Positions 36,519 to 46,239 of a stretch of 55,840 nt of DNA are shown piece by piece (positions within the stretch are counted from its first letter, which is position 1; the number at the start of each line of letters is the position of its first letter). Source of the DNA: Catenulispora pinisilvae (GTDB taxonomy: Bacteria > Actinomycetota > Actinomycetes > Streptomycetales > Catenulisporaceae); NCBI RefSeq assembly GCF_015356865.1, contig NZ_JAAFZA010000045.1, forward strand, positions 1 through 55,840, written 5' to 3'. Below the pieces are notes generated by a model. That model did no database searches. It was not told the DNA's origin and was given only the letters and a program-made list of their open reading frames with translations. A program made the translations under genes and the position numbers.

Positions 36519-36948
36519 TTGCAGCTCGCCGCAGCGCAAGGCACCGTCGTCGGGCAGCAGGTGACCGTCATTGTCGTCACCCCCACCGTGCCGCTCCACC
36601 AGCTCAACGCCCAGTTCGCCGTGTGGCTGCCTGCTGCTGGCCGTGCCCGTCGTGCTGACCCTTGGCGCACGCGCTGTTTGGCTGATCGTCGGCCGGTCGC
36701 TGCGCCTCGTCGAACGGAACGGATTAGACGCGCTGTTACCGAGATCACCTCCGCGGACCTCAGCTACAGGGTCCCCGAGCCGGGCACGCCCGACGAGATC
36801 GGGCACCTGGCTCACACCAATGAACGACATGCTCGACCGGCTCGACGCCTCAACCCGCAGGCAGCGCCGACTCGTCGCCGACGTCTTCCACGAACTGCCC
36901 ACCCCGCTCACCGCGTTCCGCACCACCCTCGAAGTTGGCATGGCTTAG
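36519..36948 (+). pseudogene. Sensor histidine kinase remnant (HAMP and HisKA start)
   Basis: Two frames together give a membrane segment (PVVLTLGARAVWLIVGRSLR), HAMP (VTEITSADLSYRVPEPGTPD, EIGHLAH) and the start of HisKA (LDASTRRQRRLVADVFHELP, TPLTAFRTTLE), with the phospho-accepting His in FHELPTPL. One frameshift lies near 36815-36830. The ATPase domain is absent and the HELR consensus reads HELP. Non-functional. Confidence 0.75.
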
Positions 36949-37042
36949 GTAGTCGTCCGCGCCGACCTCGTCCCACGGAGGCTGGCTGATCCCTGCCGGT
37001 CGGACGCTGAGCTGGTCGAAGTCCCACAGCCGGGTCACAGCG

Positions 37043-37270
37043 CCCAGATGTAGCTGGACGTTGGTCCAGCCGGCAGGGCGAGCCAGGCCCTGTCGGTCCA
37101 GGTGAGCTTCCGGGCCAGGTGTGGATCCCGGCGCTGGTCGACCGCGAGCTCATGCCGAAGGATCAAAATCTCGACGTCTTTCGCAGTCGAATCCCGGGAA
37201 GCCAAGGTCAGCCACGCGAAGATCCGAGTCGTCAGCAGATAGATCGACCCGTAGCGTCACGACGAAACAT
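37043..37270 (-). pseudogene. N-terminal fragment of an rve-type IS transposase
   Basis: Minus strand reads IYLLTTRIFAWLTLASRDST, then AKDVEILILRHELAV and LARKLTWTDRAWLALPAG, the family N-terminus. It stops after ~75 residues. The catalytic domain is missing. Confidence 0.75.
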
Positions 37271-37410
37271 GATCCCAGCTCGGAGGGGTTATCGGCACCC
37301 TCAGGATGCCCGACCCGAACTCTTTGAAGCTTTCTGATTCAGTGGTGCCAGGACTGGTGATTCGGCACTGTCGGATCGGTGCTGTCTGCTGGCGTGTGAC
37401 GGTCTGGTGT

Positions 37411-38697
37411 TCACGCTCCTGCGTGGATGTAGGGGGCCCAAAGCCAGGGCGTGGCGTTGAGGTCTTGCTCCCTTATCAGGGTCCTGAGTGTCAGGTGTAG
37501 TGCGATGGAGGCTCGGTCTGTGTCCATGGCGCCGTCGTCGTCGCGAAGGGCCGTGTAGAAGCCGGTGGCGACGTCGACGGCGAATTCGTCGTCGATGGGC
37601 CACAGGGTTCCGATGACGTGGGGGAATCCTGCGAGTTGGAATGCGCCGGCCAGATGGATGGCCTCGTCGAGCAGAGCCCCGGCCGTGTTGGCGGCGGTGT
37701 TGCAGGCCGACAAGTAGGCCAGTTGTGCCCGGTCGAGGTTGATGGGAGCGAGGCTGGAAACGGTGAGGGGCTGGTCTCGGTGGTCGTTCAGCAGCAGACG
37801 GCTTTTCGAGGGGTCCTCTGGGTCGCTGGTGCCGTGGCAGGCGAAGTGCGTGATCGCGTGGTTCGGCAGTTCGGCCAGGACGCGCCGGCGCGTGGGTGCC
37901 TCGGCGGGGGGAGCGCCTGCCAGGTCCTCGGGCCGTGCGAGCATCGCGGGTACCGGGCCGGTCAGAGTCAGCGGATGCGGCAGTATTGCGGCCAAGCGTC
38001 GAGCTTCGTCGGGGACATGGTGCAGCGGCGCGCCTTGAAGGGCTGCGGGCAGGTCGGGGGTGGTGGGCATGGCGACGATCAGCGATGACGTGGCTGCCAT
38101 CGCGGGTGCAGGTCGGGCTCTGCGGGCGTGGCCCAAGGCTCGGACGGTGGGAGTGTGGGAAGACACCACACGGTCCGCGACGCTGCGCCGCTCCGGGCTT
38201 GGCGGGTCGTCGTGGTGGCCTGCGGCGTGGAGGGGCAGCAGGCCCAGCTGTCCGCCGGTGACCCACCAGACCCGCGGCCACGGCCGGCCATCGGCGGCGG
38301 GTGCGGATCGGTAGCCGAGTTGGTGCACGACCGGCGCTGCGGCCTGGTCCCACAGCCATGCCAGGGTCTCGGTGAGGACTTTGTTCGCAGCACGTCCGCC
38401 CTGTGCGCCGTGCACGTCGTTCAGCGCCGTGTGGAAGGCGTTGATCTGCTCGTTGAGGGCGTCGGGTGTCAGACCCGGCAGCGTCACGGCGGTGACGTTG
38501 TGGGCGGTGGGGACCAGGGCAGCGCTGCAGTGAACGCTGACGATGAAACTGACGACCGGACCAGCGGCAGCCTGCGCGCGCAGCTGGTCTATCGAGGGAG
38601 GCAGCCCGAACATTTCGAAGCCGGGCAACCCACGTACCTCTTGCAATGTCGCAGCCAACTCATCAGCAGCGTGCGCGCACTCGTGGCCCTGTGGTAG
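37411..38697 (-). pseudogene. CHAT-domain protease, 5' truncated
   Basis: About 425 residues of a CHAT (caspase/separase-like) peptidase. The catalytic His is in HAITHFACHG and the Cys in LAYLSACNTAANTA, both intact, followed by FPHVIGTLWPIDDE. Upstream homology (HAADELAATLQEVRGLPGFE) runs back to an in-frame stop at 38698-38700, with no ATG or GTG start and no ribosome site. The usual N-terminal TPR region is missing. An rve-type IS begins ~35 bp beyond, so the gene was probably beheaded by IS activity. A TTG at 38658 could initiate a shortened but catalytically complete protein. CHAT proteases cut partner proteins in bacterial immune systems. Confidence 0.75.
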
Positions 38698-38731
38698 TCA
38701 GAAGCTCGGCCACCGGGGTTGACCAGGGCTG

Positions 38732-40059
<1,328 letters not shown>

Positions 40060-40278
40060 TCAGGCCCCGGCCGTGACCGCTTCCAGCAAGCCCTGGAAAT
40101 CCTCACCGCACGGACCGCACGCGGCCAGGTGCGCGGCGACGCCGGGGTACTCGCGGGCGGCGTCCTTGTCCGTTGCGATCATGTCGGCGTACATGTGCAG
40201 CAGCGCGATGGCCTGTTCGCACCCGACGTCCGCTGGATCCGTGGCGAGCACACGCTCGAGCTGTTCACGGTGATTCAC
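40060..40278 (-). CDS. Zinc-finger anti-sigma factor-like protein
   Basis: 72 residues. The H-x3-C-x2-C motif HLAACGPC near residue 50 is the zinc site of ZAS-type anti-sigma proteins, preceded by a helix with CEQAIALLHMYADM. No membrane segment, so a soluble binder or redox switch is expected. The start overlaps the sigma-factor stop by 4 nt (ATGA), implying co-translation and control of that sigma factor. Confidence 0.75.
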   Translation of the reverse strand: MNHREQLERVLATDPADVGCEQAIALLHMYADMIATDKDAAREYPGVAAHLAACGPCGEDFQGLLEAVTAGA

Positions 40279-40925
40279 CGCCCTTGCCTCCTCTCGTCCA
40301 GATATCCGTTGGCGATCAGGAATAAGCGGATCTTACGGCGAGCGTCGAAAACGGCTTTGTAGACCGCGTTCCGGTTCAGTCCGAGCTGGCTCACCAGCGC
40401 GTCCAGCGGCACTTGGTTGACCACGATCGCGGTGAACAGGCGCCGCTGGTGATCGGTCAGCGTCTCCTCGACGGCCCGCTGCACGGCCTTCACCAAGTCG
40501 GCCCGCTCGGCGTGCTCGCCGGGGTCGACGCCGAACCTGTCCGGCAGCCGTTCCCAGTCCTCGGCGTCGAGCAGCGTGGTGGGATGCCTGCGCCAGTAGT
40601 GCCGCCCCAGCTTGCTGGACACCTCCAGCACCACGAACTTGTACGCCCAGGTCGTGAAGCGGCTTTCGCCACGGAAGGTGTCCAGCTTGTCCAGGATCGC
40701 CAGCATCGCGTCCGCGGCGCACTGATGTGCCATGTCGTCAAGCTCCGCGCCGGTCACCGCGGATGAGGCCTCGCGGCGGCGCAGCTCGTGTACCGCGACA
40801 CGGATCAGAAGGCCGTGCAACCGGGCCAGGCCCGCCTCGCGATCCCGTCCGGCCGCGGTCAACGCGCTGATCCACTCGGCGGACGCCGGGTCGAGTACCG
40901 GTGCATCGTCGTCATGCGGTATCAC
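40275..40925 (-). CDS. ECF-type RNA polymerase sigma factor
   Basis: 216 residues. Region 2 has ELDDMAHQCAADAMLAILDK and FRGESRFTTWAYKFVVLEVS, the -10-recognition core. Region 4 has LTDHQRRLFTAIVVNQVPLD and LGLNRNAVYKAVFDARRKIR, an HTH for the -35. It resembles the actinomycete ECF groups paired with soluble zinc-finger anti-sigmas, and such a gene follows with a 4-nt overlap. Its own start has no strong ribosome site within the first bases upstream. The targets are unknown, but the ABM monooxygenase gene upstream on the same strand is a candidate. Confidence 0.88.
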   Translation of the reverse strand: MIPHDDDAPVLDPASAEWISALTAAGRDREAGLARLHGLLIRVAVHELRRREASSAVTGAELDDMAHQCAADAMLAILDKLDTFRGESRFTTWAYKFVVLEVSSKLGRHYWRRHPTTLLDAEDWERLPDRFGVDPGEHAERADLVKAVQRAVEETLTDHQRRLFTAIVVNQVPLDALVSQLGLNRNAVYKAVFDARRKIRLFLIANGYLDERRQGR

Positions 40926-40968
40926 GAAGCCACGCTATCCGGCCGGGGCGCGCGCAGGGACGCGGCGC

Positions 40969-41265
40969 CTATTTCACCGCGATCACCCCGACCGGCCGGA
41001 TGGACGGCTCGGCCGCCAGCAGGTCCCCGGCGACAGCGGCGAGCGCCGCGGGGATATCGCCGGCCAGATGCGCGGCGCGTGCGTCTTCGGTCTCGAAGGT
41101 GTCGAAGATGCCGTAGTGGGTCTGGTCGATCTGGAATGCGTACCACGTCACGGTCCCCTCCTCGGCGAGCGCGAGCTCGCGCCCCGCGCGCAGAAACACG
41201 CCGAGTTCGTCGCCCTTGCCCGCCTTGGCCTCCAGCGTCGCGAGCAATCCGAGCTTCACGGTCAT
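40969..41265 (-). CDS. ABM-domain quinol monooxygenase
   Basis: 98 residues from ATG 41265 with AAGGAG 7 nt upstream. The frame extends upstream in low-complexity Arg-rich sequence that is unlikely to be coding. KLGLLATLEAKAGKGDELGV, TVTWYAFQIDQTHYGIFDTF and the terminal IRPVGVIAVK fit the antibiotic-biosynthesis monooxygenase ferredoxin-like fold. Such enzymes form dimers and oxidise quinols or anthrone-like substrates without cofactor. It lies 43 bp upstream of the sigma-factor gene on the same strand. Confidence 0.85.
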   Translation of the reverse strand: MTVKLGLLATLEAKAGKGDELGVFLRAGRELALAEEGTVTWYAFQIDQTHYGIFDTFETEDARAAHLAGDIPAALAAVAGDLLAAEPSIRPVGVIAVK

Positions 41266-41753
41266 GACCGTTCTCCTTGTTCGGGTCCGAGCGTGGCGCG
41301 TGTCGGTGCGCGCCGCGCTACGTCGTATCAGCGGCGCGTCGTCCGCTGGTCTTACCTCGGCTCCGACTCTGACGCCCTTTACGCCCTTCCCGCGGGAGGC
41401 GCGCGGTCCTAATGACAGATCAGGTATTACGAATTTGTGACGTGCCGCCAAGGCGGGGTGGTCGGGGGTAAGACCGGACAGCGGGCGGTCGCTGAAGGAG
41501 TGTCTCAGCACAGGGCACTCGCATGCGGATTTCACCTACGAAATCCATACGGTCGTTTGCTTGGCGGCTGAACCAAGAGCTGTGGACAGAAGTAACACGA
41601 TCTGCTCACGCCATCCGCCGAACCGATCACTGCCAGGCTCCGTGTCGGAGATAGCGGTCCGCTTCGTACGCATGCTGATATGCCAGGCGCGCCTGGCATG
41701 CATGGCATATCAGCGTAAAGGTCATTACATACAATTACAGATAGGAGATTCTC
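41266..41753. other. Divergent intergenic region upstream of the chitinase fusion gene
   Basis: 488 bp. The only structures recognised are the nested palindromes at 41674-41714 and the ribosome site TAGGAG (41742-41747). No gene was supported on either strand. Confidence 0.5.
41674..41714. promoter_or_regulatory. Nested palindromic operator-like element upstream of the chitinase fusion
   Basis: GCTGATATGCCA (41674-41685) is repeated inverted at 41703-41714. Overlapping its left arm is the perfect 18-bp palindrome TGCCAGGCGCGCCTGGCA (41681-41698). It ends 39 bp before the GTG start, an operator-like position, though a 5'-UTR stem-loop is also possible. Confidence 0.6.
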
Positions 41754-44700
41754 GTGCTCGTCTCGATGAGACGGCGGCGGGGACGCCCCGGCATCCTGCT
41801 CCTGGTGGGGGCGATGGTGGCGAGTGTGCTCACGGCGCTGGGCGCCGCGCCGGCGCACGCCCTGGTTCAAGATCGCCCGGCCTGGACCTGGAACATGCAG
41901 GGCGCCACGGCCGACGGCCAGAACAAGTGGAACACGGTAGTGGGTCCCATCCTCAACCCGAATCAGGGTGGTGGTCAGCCGCCGGTCGTGGCTCTGCAGG
42001 AAGTGGGTTCCGGGCCGCCGACGGCAGCGCCGGGCACCGTCAATGTTCAGATATCGGGGAACCAGCTGACCCCCCTGCCCGCGGGCATCTTCAACGACGT
42101 GCCGGATATTCCGGCCGCCCGGACGGTGATCCACAGCCAGTGGCGGTCCGGCGGGGTCAACCACGACGTCTACTACCTGCAGACCGACGCGAACAACGGC
42201 GCGTGGACCGGTGGCCGGGTCAACCTGGCGATCGTCACGCCGGGGGCGGCCAACGGGGTGGCGATCATCCCGTCGCCCGGAGGGATCAACACCGGCGGCG
42301 CGTTGCGCCCGGCTCTGGGCGTGCTCATCGGGACCACCTGGTACTTCAGCGTCCACGCCGCATCGGGGGGTGGAACCAACGCGCCGGGCCTGCTGGCGAA
42401 CATCAACGCGTTCGTCTCCGCCCGCAACGCCGGCAACCCCCTCGGGGAAGAGGGCCTGGTCCTCGGCGACTTCAACCGCGAGCCCGGAACCCTTCCCGCA
42501 GTGACCACCCAGCAGATCGTCGCGCCCACCATGCCCACGCAACGCCAGGGCAGCGTGCTCGACTACGGGGTCATCGTCGACCCGGACCGCATCTTCCCGG
42601 CCGGCCTCACCGCCACCCTTCCTATCCCCACCCAGGCCTCCGATCACCAGCCCGTGCGGATCCAGCTGACCTCGACGCCCACGCAGGGTCCCTCGGCGGT
42701 CCCGTTGTACCCCACCGCGCGCGTCATCGAGAACGTGCAGGCCGGCGGCGTGGTCGACGCCTTCAACCAGGGCACCGCGAACGGCACCCTGATCGACAGC
42801 TTCGCGCGCAACGGGCAGAGCAACCAGGCCTGGACCGTGCTGGGCTACCCCGACGGGTCACTGCAATTCCAGGGTGTCGGCAGCAACCGGTGCATCGACA
42901 TCACCAACAGCACCTCCAGCCCGGGCTCTGGAAGAGCGCTGTCGCTGTTCGACTGCACGAGCCAGTTCAGCCAGCGCTGGCTGCCGGTCTACCAGGGCAA
43001 CGGCGAGTTCCAATTCCAGAGCGTGCTGGTGCCCTTGCTGTGCATGAACGTCTCCGGAGGCCAGAGCGTCCCCACCACCGCCAGCGGGCTCATCCTCTTC
43101 GCCTGCGCGAACGTCCCCAACGAGCGGTTCTTCTTCGGCCCGGCCACCCCGGCCACCGCGACCGATCCGAACGTGGACCCGGTGTCCTATCTGCAAAGCG
43201 TCGGCCAGTTCACCATGGAGAACCTGTTCAACGGCGGGGTGATGGACGTGCAGGGCAACGCCACCGCGAACAACACCCTGGTCGACTCCTACTCGCGCAA
43301 CGGACTGGCCAACCAGGCCTGGACGGCGATCCCGAACGGCGCCAACGGGACCGTGAGCCTCAAGAGCGTTTCCAGCGGACGGTGTGTGGACATCCACAAC
43401 AGCACCGTCGCCACCCTGGGCAGTGAACTGGTCATCTTCGACTGCTCGGGCCAGGCGAGCCAGCAGTTCTTCCCCATAGCGCTGAGCGACGGACAGTGGG
43501 AGTTCCAGAGCGCCAGCACGCTGCCCGCGGTCAGCGGCGCGTGCATCGTCACCGCGAACGCCACCAGCGGCAACCCGCGCTCCGGCAACGAGTCGGTCAA
43601 CGCCTGCAACAACGCCGGCAGGCAGTTGTTCACCCTGACCCCGTACGACCCCACCGGCACCCCCACGCGGCCGACCGATCCGGACTTCAGCCATTCCCAG
43701 GAACTGATCGCCGTGCCCAACGCCGCGGTGCCCGCGCAGCGGGTGGGCTACTACACCAGCTGGTCGACCTACGCCAACGCCTTCTACCCGAAGAACCTGG
43801 ACACCGAGGGCATCGCCGGCAAGCTCACGGTCCTGAACTACGCGTTCGAGAACATCGACCCGGTCAACCTGACCTGCCTGGAGGCGAACAAGGCCTCGTC
43901 CAGCGTCGAGACCGACACGACCGGCAACGACGGCTCCTCGGACGCCTACGCCGACTATCAGAAGGAGTACACCTCCGCCACCAGCGTCGACGGCACCGCC
44001 GACACCTTCTCCCAGCCGCTGCGCGGCAACTTCAACCAGCTCAAGGAACTGAAGGCCAAGTACCCGAACCTGAAGATCCTGCTGACGATCGGGGGCTGGA
44101 CCTACTCGAAGTACTTCTCCGACGTGGCCGCGACCGACGCCTCCCGCAAGAAGTTCGTCGCCTCCTGCATCAACATGTACATCAAGGGCAACCTGCCCAC
44201 AGGGGTGAGCAACGACCCGGCAGGCGGGGTCGGCGACGCGGCCGGGATCTTCAACGGGTTCGACATCGACTGGGAGTTCCCCGGCAGTAGCGACGGCCAC
44301 CTCGGCAACCATGTCTCGGCCCAGGACGGCGCGAACTACACCGCGCTGCTGAATGAGTTCCGCAGCGAACTCAACGCGCTCGGCGGCCAGCACTACCTGC
44401 TCACCGCGGCCCTGCCCGCCGGCCCCACCGAGATCGCCAACCTGAACATCCCCAGCCTCGCCGGAGCGCTGGACCTGGGCGACGTGGAGGCCTACGACTT
44501 CCACGGCGCCTTCGAAACCACCGGACCGACCAACTCCCAATCCCTGCTCTACGACGCACCCGACAGCCCCGCCTTCGGCACCAAGTTCACCGCCAACGAC
44601 TCAGTCAGCGCCTACATCAGCGGCGGCTTCCCCTCGACCAAACTCACCCTGGGCGTGCCGTTCTACGGACGCGGCTGGACCGGGGTGCCGGCCGGAAGCC

Positions 44701-45011
44701 AAAACGGCCTCTACCAAACGGTCACCGGCCCCACCGCAGCGTTCCCGCTCTCCGTGGCACCGGGGGTCGCCGACTACAAGGAACTGGAGTCGGCAGGCAA
44801 GCTCACCAGCGGCAACCTGTTCTACGACAGCGCCTCCGAGAGCACCTGGGTCTACGACGGCACCAACTTCTGGAGCATCGAAACCCCCCTCACCCTGGCC
44901 CTCAAACGCCAGTACATCCAACAGGCCAACCTCGGCGGGATCATGATGTACTCCCTCGAAGCCGACGACCCCACCACCACCCTCACCAACGCCGCCACCG
45001 GCATGAACTAA
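41754..45011 (+). CDS. Secreted CdtB-like nuclease + ricin-type lectin + GH18 chitinase fusion
   Basis: 1085 residues from GTG 41754 (TAGGAG upstream; ATG 41766 is possible). Sec signal peptide ends near APAHA (residue 36). Residues ~40-305 are an endonuclease/exonuclease/phosphatase domain of CdtB type: WNMQGATADGQNKW, VVALQEVG, TWYFSVHAASGGG, LVLGDFNREPG and ASDHQPVRIQL supply the usual metal and catalytic His/Asp residues. Two ricin B-like lectin domains follow (~322-465 and ~482-630), with repeated SNQAW/ANQAW and RCIDI/RCVDI motifs. Residues ~660-1085 are a GH18 chitinase with LTIGGWTYSKYF and the catalytic DxxDxDxE site in FNGFDIDWEFPG (Glu ~840). Chitin cleavage, sugar binding and DNase in one chain suggest an anti-fungal or anti-arthropod toxin. 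Confidence 0.88.
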   Translation: MLVSMRRRRGRPGILLLVGAMVASVLTALGAAPAHALVQDRPAWTWNMQGATADGQNKWNTVVGPILNPNQGGGQPPVVALQEVGSGPPTAAPGTVNVQISGNQLTPLPAGIFNDVPDIPAARTVIHSQWRSGGVNHDVYYLQTDANNGAWTGGRVNLAIVTPGAANGVAIIPSPGGINTGGALRPALGVLIGTTWYFSVHAASGGGTNAPGLLANINAFVSARNAGNPLGEEGLVLGDFNREPGTLPAVTTQQIVAPTMPTQRQGSVLDYGVIVDPDRIFPAGLTATLPIPTQASDHQPVRIQLTSTPTQGPSAVPLYPTARVIENVQAGGVVDAFNQGTANGTLIDSFARNGQSNQAWTVLGYPDGSLQFQGVGSNRCIDITNSTSSPGSGRALSLFDCTSQFSQRWLPVYQGNGEFQFQSVLVPLLCMNVSGGQSVPTTASGLILFACANVPNERFFFGPATPATATDPNVDPVSYLQSVGQFTMENLFNGGVMDVQGNATANNTLVDSYSRNGLANQAWTAIPNGANGTVSLKSVSSGRCVDIHNSTVATLGSELVIFDCSGQASQQFFPIALSDGQWEFQSASTLPAVSGACIVTANATSGNPRSGNESVNACNNAGRQLFTLTPYDPTGTPTRPTDPDFSHSQELIAVPNAAVPAQRVGYYTSWSTYANAFYPKNLDTEGIAGKLTVLNYAFENIDPVNLTCLEANKASSSVETDTTGNDGSSDAYADYQKEYTSATSVDGTADTFSQPLRGNFNQLKELKAKYPNLKILLTIGGWTYSKYFSDVAATDASRKKFVASCINMYIKGNLPTGVSNDPAGGVGDAAGIFNGFDIDWEFPGSSDGHLGNHVSAQDGANYTALLNEFRSELNALGGQHYLLTAALPAGPTEIANLNIPSLAGALDLGDVEAYDFHGAFETTGPTNSQSLLYDAPDSPAFGTKFTANDSVSAYISGGFPSTKLTLGVPFYGRGWTGVPAGSQNGLYQTVTGPTAAFPLSVAPGVADYKELESAGKLTSGNLFYDSASESTWVYDGTNFWSIETPLTLALKRQYIQQANLGGIMMYSLEADDPTTTLTNAATGMN

Positions 45012-45026
45012 CCCAACCCGCCAACC

Positions 45027-45059
45027 CTGGCGCGCCACCCCCGGGACCGCGCGCCAGGA
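45027..45059 (+). terminator. Transcription terminator hairpin after the chitinase fusion
   Basis: Perfect 10-bp stem CCTGGCGCGC / GCGCGCCAGG with a 13-nt loop, 15 bp after the stop codon. No T-tract, as usual in actinomycetes. Confidence 0.7.
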
Positions 45060-45118
45060 CTGTGAAACCAACGGCGGACCTGATACACCCCGCCCCCGGT
45101 AAGGAGTCGTTTCCGAAC

Positions 45119-45157
45119 GCCGGTGCCCGGCCGAGCCCGACTCGGCCGGGCACCGGC
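45119..45157. terminator. Strong second hairpin terminator
   Basis: Perfect 17-bp stem (GCCGGTGCCCGGCCGAG at 45119-45135 and its complement at 45141-45157) with a 5-nt loop CCCGA. It is symmetric enough to work in either direction. Confidence 0.7.
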
Positions 45158-45983
45158 ACCCCATCGCACCGACCACGTCCTCGCGGCATCCCAGGCGGCG
45201 TTCGCTCCTCATGGCATCCAGCTCCGCGCGTCGCACTACGATCCGCTCAGTGGCCTCGGAATCCGCGTATATCAGAGCATAGGGGGTGCAATCGGCATCG
45301 CGGGCGTTGCATCTACGCGCTCCGTCCGGTCGTCACGTCGTGTTCATTGCTCGGCGGTCAACGGGCGTCGGCACCGGGACGCCCGGAGTGGATCATTTCG
45401 GTGACGGCCGATGTCCAGCTCGCACGGCACTGGCCAGGTTCCAGGTCGAACGCCTGCTCGCTACCTTGCTCGCCCGGGACTTCGCCGAGACCCCTGCGCT
45501 GATGGCAATATGTGCAACCACACACCAGTCCCCGGTCATACAAGAACCCTGGCACGCCTGCACAGCGGCGGTCGTTGCCAGACCCTACGATGCGCCACCC
45601 GGGACACGCAGTACGACTGTTGAGCTACCGGGACGATGTGGCGTGACGGGCATCAAGGTCGATCACCGCGGGCACACGGACGACGCTATGGCGCGGCTGC
45701 TCTCTGCGGATGGTCCCGGGCTGCTGTGCGTTGACCAGAATGTAGATCTTCTGTGATGTCGGAGACCAGCGGGGATACGGGCTCTACCCGGACGGTCAGG
45801 GGGCCCTGGCGGCCGACCGCGTCCCGGGCGAACGCCGAACTCTCGCGCACCACCGCCCAAGTCTTCCGCCCACTTGCCGCCGAGGACCGGCAAGCTGCAC
45901 ATCGCCTGTAACGGTGGAGCGAACTCAGAACACATAGTTACGTCGGTCAACAGACCGGCGGCCTCAATGAAGGGTTGACCACG
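45158..45983. other. Degenerate region without an intact gene
   Basis: Plus-strand 45158-45270 reads HRTDHVLAASQAAFAPHGIQ, then LRASHYDPLSGLGIRVY, which looks like real protein of unknown family but has no start and soon degenerates. Bases 45300-45980 hold only short unsupported frames. Confidence 0.35.
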
Positions 45984-46121
45984 ATGTCAGCAAAAGTCTT
46001 CGCCCGCACCATGGTGCTCGCCGCCGCTGTCGCGGGGGCAGCCGCACTCGCCGCCCCGACGCAGGCGACAGTCACGGGATCGGGCAGTTTGCAGTCGTCT
46101 GGCGGCGGCTCGAAATCGTGA
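45984..46121 (+). CDS. Tiny secreted peptide (or truncated exported protein)
   Basis: 45 residues from ATG 45984, with AAGGG 10 nt upstream. A clear Sec signal peptide (MSAKVFARTMVLAAAVAGAA, cleavage near TQA) leaves a ~17-residue Ser/Gly-rich mature peptide ending GGGSKS. Either it is a genuine small exported peptide or the beginning of a longer secreted protein cut by the rearrangement that left integrase 2. A 9-bp inverted repeat (CGGGCAGTT at 46081-46089 and 46121-46129) brackets the end. Confidence 0.4.
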   Translation: MSAKVFARTMVLAAAVAGAAALAAPTQATVTGSGSLQSSGGGSKS

Positions 46122-46239
46122 ACTGCCCGCCGATGTTCGTCGCACCACAGTGACCGACTCGGTAATGCACCGCTGAGCACCAAGCTGAACACCGACTGAA
46201 CACCCGCGGCGCGGGGTAGCCGTAGTCCACGTCGAGGGT

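Noticed and set aside
42858..44540. 560-residue minus-strand open frame over the chitinase fusion
   Set aside because: Shadow of a high-GC coding sequence. The plus strand carries clear catalytic motifs and signal peptide, while the minus frame is Val/Gly/Ala-rich with no family.
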